A stretch of 64,000 nt of DNA from Lactifluus volemus (Eukaryota; Basidiomycota; Agaricomycetes; Russulales; Russulaceae). Location of the stretch: contig WTXI01000150.1 in NCBI GenBank assembly GCA_022376515.1, positions 1-64,000 on the forward strand, read 5' to 3'. The translations under genes and the position numbers were made by a program. The notes beneath the pieces are model-generated. The model searched no databases and had not been told where the DNA came from. It was given only the letters and a program-made list of their open reading frames with translations. This document shows, in pieces, positions 55,837 through 64,000 of the stretch (position 1 is the first letter of the stretch; each line of letters starts with the position of its first letter).

Positions 55837-57607
55837 CCCAGTGAGAAGTGGAATGTAGTAATCCGAAGTAAACTGCAAAAAATTGAACCATTCAATTTAC
55901 TTCAAAAATCCGAACAATAGCCATTTTAATTCAATGGAAAATTGAAGGCATTATGGTTATTCTGCATCGAATTGAATACCAGATCAGATCGGATTGAATT
56001 TATTTGATTGCAATCAAATCAGGAGAATTGAATTAATAACCATTTATTTTCTATTTACGGTTACAGTTCTATTCAATTTTATTCTACCCTCGATGCTAAT
56101 CACCTTGCCCCCAGGCTAGCCACGCGTCAAACAATCCAAGTCATCTTGATACCCACCATGTCTGCAAACCCGACTACTGCGGTCAACAATCCACCACCTG
56201 CACGTCATCATCTTTGTCCCCATCGTCCACTCTGGGCGTGGGCGTGGGAGCCCCTCATCCTCGAGCTTGCAATGGCATGCGCATGGATTTGCGGCTGTTT
56301 GTGCAAGAGGGGGGCGGATGTGGGACGGAGATGTTGTGGGACTCTCCATGGGGCAGCGGCGGCGAGAGAGAGGTCAGGGTCGTCATCGTCATTGTCATCA
56401 TTGTTTTGTTCTTGCTCTTGGGTTTGGTGATCTATCTGTATTGGAAACCATCAGGAAAGATGTCAACGATGGGATCCCTTATAGCAAAGGGCTGACCTTG
56501 CCGATGACAGCGTGACCCAGACCACCACATGGTGCCCATTTTGGCTACCCCATCGTTTGCGCGGATCGAATTCCTGGGATTACCTCGATCAACGAAATAT
56601 AGCGTTACAAAGGTCTCTAGGAGAGACATACCATCCCAGCCACCAGTCAGTTCATGCACAAAGTACTGCACACCATCCACACCGAGGACGAAACCAACGA
56701 GATTTGCGCCCATCGATAGCAAGATGTTGAAGACCCCACCTGCCGCTCATATGAGGCGGTACCACCACTTTTCCCCAAACTACAGCAAAAAAAAGGGAAC
56801 GGGGTGAGAAAAGAGCTCGCTTCCAGATATTAACCATACCTTGCAGAGTTTGATAACAGCACACACACCAAGGATGCAGGTAACACTTGAAGGGGAAAAG
56901 GTTATTTAACTGACCTGGCAGCAGCGGCGGCCAGGGGAAGGGGGGGTTGGCATGGAGATGCCAAGGTCGAGAGGAGGTCTGCTGCTCTGGTGAAGTTACG
57001 TCTAGGAGAGGCACGCTGGAAGAGCAGGAGGGAGAGGAAGCACATTGGGGGGCAATGGGAGAAAAGTGCGGCCATAAGCTCAATCAAAGATGCAGCCCCA
57101 AAAAAAGACCCAAATGATGCTGGTCTGAAGAAACGGAAGGGAGATACTCACGAAGGTCTGTGGAGAGTATACAGGCCTCACGGGCAGCAGAGGAAAGAAC
57201 TAGGGGACGCTTTGAAAATGAGAGGAAGAGGGAAGAAATGTATGCGTCAGAATCAGCGCGCAACACGAAGTCGATAGATGTAGCATGACAAACAACCACA
57301 AATAGGACAGTGCCTGGGTCAGTAAGTACTCGATGCAGAGTTCAATGAACTGGATAAACAGTGCGCGATTCAGTTCATTCAATTCTAATCAGTTGCTTTC
57401 GATCGAGAAATAAATCTCGTGACTCAATCATTTGTATTCAATAAAATTCATAGAGAGATTGGATGTGATCGAGCGCTATTCAAATTTTATCAATGAAATC
57501 GAATTAATATTATTGTTATCATTTTATATCAATTCACATCAATCGTATTCATGTCATTCAATTTTATTCGATCGGATCATATTTAATTCAATCCACTTCT
57601 CACTGGG
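55837..57607. mobile_element. TIR element (CCCAGTG ends) with 7-base target duplication
   Basis: Both ends read CCCAGTGAGAAGTGGA inward, and CGTGAAC flanks each side (55830-55836 and 57608-57614). The arms (55860-56090 and 57330-57600) are very AT-rich with many ATTCAAT/ATTGAAT motifs, while the 1.1 kb core is GC-rich. No transposase is visible. CAGTG-like ends and a duplication of 7-8 bases are suggestive of hAT-type elements. It is non-autonomous. Confidence 0.75.
56440..57300 (-). pseudogene. Possible captured, spliced membrane-protein fragment
   Basis: Minus-strand text in the core looks like exons with GT-AG introns. One piece (about 56730-56640) reads ILLSMGANLVGFVLGVDGVQ, then YFVHELTGGWDG, before a GTATGT donor. 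Another (about 56884-56840) reads LPASLVCVLLSNSA between AG and GTATGG. An Ala-rich piece precedes it. Hydrophobic segments suggest a membrane protein. I do not recognise the family and no full frame can be built, so this is tentative. Confidence 0.3.
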
Positions 57608-58698
57608 CGTGAACGCGTGAACCGCCGACCTTCCCATAATTACAGTATCGAAGATTCTGCAAAAGGCAAACGCCCAAGCGCCAGGCACGCTTCAAGTTGC
57701 CTTTTAGAAAAATTCCTTGGCCTTTTCTCTGCCCTTCTGGGCTAACCTCCATTCGAAGCTATTCTCTAAGGTCTCGCAATCGCTCACCTCCCAATGGTCA
57801 TTCATGTTATTCTACTGGAATAGTTCTTGAAATTTTGGCAACTCGATCGACTCGAAAAGTTTGTGGGTCGCAAGACGATCTTCCCCAGCGCCCCTACACT
57901 ATTCGCCTCACCGACCTTGATCCCGACAAAAGCTTTTACTCTCACCATGAGTTGAAAAAAGTAATCCCCGTGGAGTATGCCAAACTCACACCACTGGAGT
58001 ATTCCATGACGTCGCCCTTACTGTTTTATTTGTACCTGTTGACCACAAGGTATACTAGGACAGTCGTAGTTGTGGGCGCATGTGTCGCCGAACTCCCAAA
58101 TTGACCAGTCACATCTAAAGGACCTTGGCCTCCATGAATCTGCCCTTCTTGTTCTTAGTGAATACTGTATAATACTGTCATCCTGGACAGTCAGCGTTGA
58201 TGACATAGTAGTAAAACTCACAGGTAGCTCGTGTTCCACCGAAACTCTCATCTTATCCGGTCGTCCTCCGTAACCGTCTATCTGAGAAGTGGCGCCAGAG
58301 CCCCAAAGTCCTCGGGGCTCGGATGCCGCGTGCGAATGCATTGACGACAGTTATGCGCTTGTCTTCGCTCCGACTTCCCCTGCCCGTTCCCGTGTCCCCC
58401 TCCTCCTTTTCACTTTTGAGGGATGTAAAACATTTTTCGGGCGTGTCAAACCTGCATGCCGGTACCTCACTCACAGTACGTTCAATTCAGATGACGTCTG
58501 TAGATTTCATATGTGCCGTATGAAAAAGTGGATTGATTCCCAGCCGGACGCCAGGGTCCAATTCTGGTATAGGTCAGCGCCCATCTTGACCGAGTGACCG
58601 AGGACACCGCCACCGCCACGGGCATCGTCCAAGAGGCCTACACGCTGCTGTATACTCTTCAATCGCACACGTCCAAGTCATTGCTCACCTCCCTGAAC
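57608..58698. other. Duplicated spacer upstream of F-box copy 2
   Basis: Matches 43140-43760 and 62390-63200 in patches (GTGGAGTATGCC, CATCTTATCC, CCAGGGTCCAATTCTGG, ACCGCCACCGCCACGGGCAT). Likely contains the promoter of the gene starting at 58699. Confidence 0.45.
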
Positions 58699-60230
58699 AT
58701 GCCTGGTTGCTGCTCTACCATCATTCATCCTCCCCTCGTTAGAAGGCTCGGCCAACGTAAGCAGTCATGATCTTTGTATCCCTGATCTGATCACAAACTT
58801 GCGATTTAATAGGGCTTAATAGCAACAGACGTCACTCACCTATCCATATCCTCAACAGCGACGTGCTTCTCAATATATTTCATCTTTATCGTCTGGCCGA
58901 TCCAGACGAATACAAAGATGAGAGTGGCATGTATTACTTTGAATGGGGCCGTCAACGTTGGTGGTACAAACTAGCACATGTTTGTCGACTGTGGCGAAAT
59001 CTTATTCTTGAATCACCATCCGGGCTCGACCTTCATCTATTCTGCACCAACGGCGTGCCTGTAGCGGATATGCTTGCACATTCGCCACCTCTACCACTCA
59101 CCATCTGTTATGACGTTGATTGGAAGATAACAGCAGAAGATGAATCGGGTATACTTCTCGCACTTTCGCACCGTGATCGCGTTCGCCGCATTGACCTATG
59201 GAAGCTCCAAAATGCGGGAACGCTTGTCAAGGCTATGGATAATCAATTCCCAAGTCTGGAGCGCATGTATATCCATTCTCTGACTGAAGTGGTCCTTCCT
59301 GTAACGTTTCAAGCGCCCAATTTACGCCATTTCAGACTGACGATGGCCTCCCTATCAATCCAATCCCCTTTGCTCACAACTACTCCCGGTCTTGTCACCC
59401 TCCATCTTAAAGATATCCCACCATCCTCCTATTTCCCTCCGAGTTATATACTTGCCCGGCTTTCACTTATGCTCCAGCTAGAGAGTCTCATCATTGATTT
59501 TCGTCCCTCTGCTCCCAATCTTGATGTTGAAAGGCAGCTGCACCAGACCCCGGACATGACCACTTTTCCTAACCTACACTGGTTTGCGTTCGCTGGCATG
59601 AGCGCCTATTTGGAGGCCCTTGTCTCTCGGATCAGCGCCCCTTCCCTTAATACCCTTCAAGTGAATATTTTTAATCGGCTCTCCGTTACTGTCCCACGAC
59701 TCTTGCAGTTCATGCAAACATCCGAGAAGCTCACATTTGGCGCTATCCAAGTAACTTTCGGTACATCTGTCGTTTCATTACATGCGGTTCCTTGGAAGTG
59801 GGACACTCCTTTGATGTTGAAGATCGAGTGCGGACAGCTCTACGCGTCTGCAGTGCAACTTTTTGGTTCACTTTCACCCGTCCTTTCTGTTGTCGAGAAA
59901 GTCGCATTCGGCTACAAAGAGAACGATGAAATATCTGAATGGCACGACAATGTCGATCGAAGGCAATGGCGTGAACTTATTAGGCAATTCACCAATGCGA
60001 AGACCATTCATGTGCAAGATGATCTCGTCAGCAAAATCTTCCATTCCTTATCATCTGACGATGGAGGGAAACCACTGGAACTCCTTCCGAACCTTGAGGA
60101 GGTTGGATATTCTGGAGGAAGCGATGCTCGGGACGCAGTTACCACATTTCTCGATGAACGAGTAGCGGGCCATCCCGTCAGCCTGCACTTGGTGGATCAT
60201 TCGACCTTCAATGAGCCTTGGGTTCTGTAG
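58699..60230 (+). CDS. F-box protein, copy 2 (intact)
   Basis: Exons 58699-58756 and 58813-60230 join in phase (491 aa). The F-box-like helix region LNSDVLLNIFHLYR is followed by RQRWWYKLAHVCRLWRNLIL, then a long run of LRR-like segments (SLERMYIHS, APNLRHFRLTMASL, TPGLVTLHLKDIPPSSYFPP, FPNLHWFAFAGMSAYLEALV) and a conserved end (LELLPNLEEVGYSGGSDARD). F-box proteins bring substrates to SCF ubiquitin ligases through Skp1. This family is strongly expanded in some mushrooms. The F-box has Ser where copies 1 and 3 have Asp (LNSDV instead of LNDDV). It is the only uninterrupted full copy in the window. Confidence 0.85.
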
Positions 60231-60714
60231 CGTGTGGACGCTGCAGAAATGGAGCTAATTGGTGGATCGAAGTAGTACGTCTCGACACAACTACCCATAT
60301 CTCGGTCGCGCTCACATTTTGCACCAGAATATCTTAGTCAACATAGGCGTATGCATTCTCGATGACTACCATGTATCGTGTGTGCTCCCAATGGCATCGT
60401 GCTATAGATGGCGACCCGCACATTTACGAGCCCCCCCCCCTCCCCCCCAACCCTCTGCTTTCCCCCATCGAGAACAGAAAGCTTTTGCTGCGGAACGTCG
60501 GCCATATGATATACCAAGCCCACCGACAACAGAAGGGCAATCTCAGGCCCACAAACGGCTCATTATGCGTTCCCGACTTTCCATATGTTCCATGTTACGA
60601 CCCGTAACATGGAACATATGGAAAGTCTCTTCACGTCCCAGAAGTCCCTTTTTTTTTTGGCGGAGCTAAATTATTTTTTGGCAAAATATGCTTGCGAGAG
60701 ATATTGGATCATGG
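60231..60714. other. Duplicated downstream block with hairpin
   Basis: Counterpart of 53169-53689. The 24-base-stem hairpin lies at 60575-60627. An open stretch from 60259 (IGVCILDDYHVSCVLPMASC) resembles the start of a further gene but is disrupted by a C-run. Confidence 0.5.
60575..60627. repeat. 24-base perfect inverted repeat with 5-base loop (second copy)
   Basis: Arms 60575-60598 and 60604-60627, loop GACCC. Same stem as at 53525-53577. Confidence 0.85.
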
Positions 60715-61195
60715 AGAATTCTAGCCATGAGTCGTGGAAAGCGTGCCCTCCAACGATGTTGTACCCTCCCAGCAGGTGGGCGGGCACATGGGGCTGTCTA
60801 TGGTCCGCCTTCTCCCGTCAATGTCCATCATCTGTACTCCCTTGCAAGGGGAGCTACTTAAGACTTCAACGATGCCAACTACAATCTTGTTGTCCCCGGC
60901 ATATTGATTACCAATGTATATAGGGACCTTGCTATACGGTGGAGTAGGATTAGGGACTGCGGGGCTGGATGACAGGCGTGGGAAGCGTAGCGGACTTGTA
61001 CAGTAACCCGACGCTGAGATAAGCACAGACAACGCATACAACAGTAACCACTACATCCGCGCCCGGCCCTCCAACTGTTCATCCACAGCCCGCAGTCGAA
61101 CATTGTCATGATGCATATCGCGTCGCTGGGGGTCAATTCCGGTCGTTGTAAAGTGACGATCGAGCTCGACGTAGTTGATGCTGCCAACGCCTGAG
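60715..61195 (+). pseudogene. NVYRDLA-family fragment (copy 4)
   Basis: Pieces MLYPPS, DANYNLVVPGILITNVYRDL (by frame switching), FIHSPQSNIVMMHIASLGVN and CKVTIELDVVDAANA are present. A 130-base unrelated insert (60935-61075) separates them, paralleling copy 3, so both copies descend from one damaged ancestor. Confidence 0.65.
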
Positions 61196-61239
61196 GGAGT
61201 CGACATGGTGTGTGGAGAGAATGATAAGTTGTACCCGAA

Positions 61240-61365
61240 GACCATTCATGTACAAGATGATTCCGTCAGCAAAATATTCCGTTCCTTATAACAAAGAACG
61301 GAATATTTTGTTGACGAGATCATCTCGGAATGCAGTTACCACATTTCTCGATGAACAACTTTCTT
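61240..61365 (+). pseudogene. F-box fragment with fold-back
   Basis: Text from F-box exon 2 (ACCATTCATGTACAAGATGA, then CCGTCAGCAAAAT) is followed by its own imperfect reverse complement (61296-61325) and then by later F-box text (GCAGTTACCACATTTCTCGA). The inverted repeat spans 61256-61325 with a loop of about 8 bases. Confidence 0.65.
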
Positions 61366-61806
61366 GGGCTGCTAGTCTTGCTGTCGACATCAATGGATAT
61401 CACTAAGAAGATTGCTCCGTCGTTGTGGAATCACGCTCCAGCCTTCTACTTCCCCTCTGCTGGCGCTGTATCCGAGACGTTGCGTCTAACCGTTGTCCCC
61501 GTCGACGGCGAAAACCTTGGATCCCCTTTTCACGTCAACGCCGACCCATCGACCAAGCTCATTGTGATGCACAATCTAATTCGCAATAGACTTCTGAAAA
61601 TACATATTGGGGAATACCATCGATCTGGGTTGGAGATTTTGCCTCTCCAGGCAACACCGACTCTCGATCAGCTTAAGAGCGAAAATCTCGCCAATTCTCG
61701 CGAGAGAGCCTTACAACTCGATGAACTTCTACACAATCCTGTGGTTCCTTCCACAAGGGTTGAATGGGATTCAATTTGTCATATGGTTGCCTGCTATAGA
61801 TCGTGA
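61330..61806 (+). CDS. Hypothetical ORF fused to F-box remnant
   Basis: 158 codons. The first few residues derive from F-box text. From about 61380 the protein is different: ITKKIAPSLWNHAPAFYFPS, AGAVSETLRLTVVPVDGENL, KLIVMHNLIRNRLLKIHIGE and LDQLKSENLANSRERALQL. It may continue through an intron (GTGAGTTTTTC at 61802) into an exon after 61861. The family is not recognised. Composition and splice donor make it more gene-like than its neighbours. Confidence 0.4.
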   Translation: MQLPHFSMNNFLGLLVLLSTSMDITKKIAPSLWNHAPAFYFPSAGAVSETLRLTVVPVDGENLGSPFHVNADPSTKLIVMHNLIRNRLLKIHIGEYHRSGLEILPLQATPTLDQLKSENLANSRERALQLDELLHNPVVPSTRVEWDSICHMVACYRS

Positions 61807-63201
61807 GTTTTTCAGGTCCAACCCGTCTATGAACTACTAATCTCTACTGACCCCCACTGTAGAGCGTTTTCCGGCAGATCCTGTTCTTGTCGTCAACCTA
61901 CTCATGACCTTGCATCTGAAGGAGTCTCTTAGAGGACGCTACAGCTGCTTCGCAGAGTCGAGAGAGATCGCTCCCACAGTTCGAAGCTCTCCTGAGGGCT
62001 GAATATAACCAGCCTGACGAGGGCGACCTCTTCGATATGGCGACCGGAGCCCAGTTTCCTTCAAGCATCGTTGTGGCATCGCACATTTTCCTGTACAGGT
62101 GGCGCCGCCGAATATATTGAACACATCCATCCCGATGTAGGCCTGCAAGATATTGCCAGTTTTGCCTGAAAAGGATTACTTCGCACTCGTCCAACTCCGG
62201 GTCCGAGTCGCACACAAATTATAATCCAGCTGATCACGTGGCGGAGTCTGATCATATTGTTTGTGTATATATATTGTTTACACACGTACTTTCAGAAGCT
62301 GGTCAGAGTTTGACAGCTCAGACTGGACCGAATCGGACCACGGTAACACTAACCAGTCTAAATATAAGTTTCGAGGCCATCTCGAAAGGTAAGGTTCCTT
62401 TCAAAAGCTATCACCCATGAGTTAAAAAAAAATCCTCATGGAGTAAGCCGAAATCACACCATACTACTCGATGACGTCGCCCTCTCTCTTCGTGCGGCCA
62501 AGTCTATGTACAATGCCCTGTAGGGGAAAAAACCTCAATGTCCTAGCATTTGTTGCTTTATACCTGCGGACCACGAGGTACAAGTGACATATGCACCGGC
62601 AGTGTTGGACGCATGTGCCAGACTCCCAAACTGACCAGTCACATCTAAAGGACCCTGACTTCCATGAATCCGCCCTTCTTGTTCGTGGCGAATACTGTTA
62701 TCCTGGGCAGTCAGCGTTGATGACATAGCAAAACTCACAGGCAGTTCGTGTTCTACCGAAAATCTCATCTTATACAGGTCATCCTCCGTAACCGTCTGTC
62801 TGGGAAGTGGCGCCAGAGTCCCAAAGATCCTCGGGACTCGGATGTCGCATGCGAATGCATTGACGACATAGCTATCCGCTTGTCTTTGCTCCGACTTCCC
62901 TTGTCCCCCCCTCCTTTTCACTTTTGAGAGCCGTAGAATATTTTTCGAATGCGTCAAACCTGCCTGCCGGTACCTCACTCACAGTACGTCCAATTCAGAT
63001 GACGTCTGTAGATGTCATTTGTGCCGTATGAAAAGGTAGACTGATTCCCAGACGGACGCCAAGGTCCAATTCTGGATATAAGTCAGCGCCCATCTTGACC
63101 GAGGACACCGCCACCGCCACGGGAATCGTCCAAGAGGCCTACACGCTGCTGTATACTCTCCAATTGCATCCACGTCCGAGTCATTGCTCACCTCCCGGAA
63201 C
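61807..63201. other. Spacer; right part is the duplicated F-box upstream block
   Basis: 61860-62215 has an open minus-strand stretch without family resemblance. 62290-63200 repeats the blocks seen at 43020-43760 and 57940-58690. Confidence 0.45.
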
Positions 63202-64000
63202 ATGCCTGGTTGCTGCTCTACCATCATTTACCCTCCCCTCATCAGAATGCTCCGAGTCGGCCAAAGTAAGCAATTCCAAATCATGATCTTTGTATCCCTG
63301 ATCTAATCACAAACTTGCGAATCAATAGGGCTCAACAACAATCGATGTCACTCACCTATCCATAAACTCAACGATGACGTGCTTCTCAATATATTTCATC
63401 TTTATCGTCTGGCTGATCCAGACGAATATAAAGATGAGAGTGGCATGTATTACTTTGAATGGGGCCGTCAACGTTGGTGGTACAAACTGGCACATGTTTG
63501 TCGACTATGGCGAAATCTTATTCTTGAATCACCATCCGGGCTCGACCTTCATCTGTTCTGCACTAATGGTGTGCCTGTAGCAGACATGCTTGCACATTCA
63601 CCACCTCTACCACTCACCATCTGTTATGACGGCGATCGTGTGATAACAGCAGAAGATGAATCGGGTATATTCCTCGCACTTTCGCACCGTGATCGCGTTC
63701 GCCGCATTGACCTTTGGAAGCTCCCAAATGCGGGAACGTTTGTCACGGTTATGGATGATCAATTCCCAAGTCTGGAGCGCATGTATATCCATTCTCTGAC
63801 TGAAGTGGTCCTTCCTGTAACGTTTCAAGCACCCAATTTACGCGATTTCAGACTGATGACGGTCTCCCTTTCAATCCAATCTCCTTTGCTCACAGCTACT
63901 CCCGGTCTTGTCACCCTCATGCTTAGAAATATCCCCCCATCCTCCTATTTCCCTCCGAGTTATATACTTGCCCGGATTTCACTTATGCTCCACCTAGAGA
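63202..64000 (+). CDS. F-box protein, copy 3 (runs off the window)
   Basis: Exon 1 63202-63265 and exon 2 from 63329 join in phase (RVGQRLNNNRCHSPIHKLND then DVLLNIFHLYRLADPDEYKD). The sequence stays open to the window edge. It contains EWGRQRWWYKLAHVCRLWR and reaches the IPPSSYFPPSYILARISLM block, about half of the full length. The uninterrupted junction YYFEWG (63450) confirms the empty site of the 44017 insertion. Confidence 0.8.

Overview
The window is nuclear DNA of a filamentous basidiomycete, most likely a mushroom-forming agaricomycete. The signs are genes split by many short GT-AG introns of about 47-84 bases, a NACHT-WD40 NLR with 14 near-identical WD repeats, a Plavaka-type DNA transposon, a Ty3-like LTR element, and two expanded families known from such fungi: the F-box family with the RQRWWYKLAHVCRLWR motif and the family starting MEY(D/N)IFRDELA. 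I cannot name the species. No rRNA, CRISPR array or bacterial operon is visible.

Layout. 1-2019: end of an LTR element with its 3' LTR, then a 5'-truncated poly(A) retroposon. 3685-8614: NLR gene, minus strand, seven exons. 10079-12286: a TIR element carrying a broken copy of part of the replication gene MCM4. 12493-29811: three paralogues (A, B, C) of the MEYxIFRDELA family. The 3' end of A is split by a complete 7.5 kb Plavaka element (14525-22023), and exon 1 of C is split by a poly(A) retroposon (26202-27740). 30923-35453: an island of two ordinary host genes, a DUF2415-type WD-repeat protein and a low-complexity protein of unknown function. 36769-64000: duplicated blocks in which an unknown small gene family (motif NVYRDLA) alternates with F-box genes. 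One F-box gene is split by a 2.1 kb TIR element and a 5.75 kb LTR element; its paralogue at 58699-60230 is uninterrupted and serves as the empty site.

The main theme is mobile elements breaking or carrying host genes. Three TIR elements share the terminus CATCAG but have different subterminal repeats. One is an apparently intact Plavaka with two divergent genes, one carries the MCM4 fragment, and one holds a 139-base minisatellite. For two of them the empty site, inferred from an uninterrupted paralogue or from restored reading frame, gives a 2-base target duplication. A separate element (55837-57607) has TIRs beginning CCCAGTG and a 7-base duplication. A fragment of UBA4/MOCS3 lies near 37.2 kb.

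Exon coordinates were derived by eye from splice sites, reading phase and comparison of paralogues. Family names come from recognition of motifs and not from database searches.
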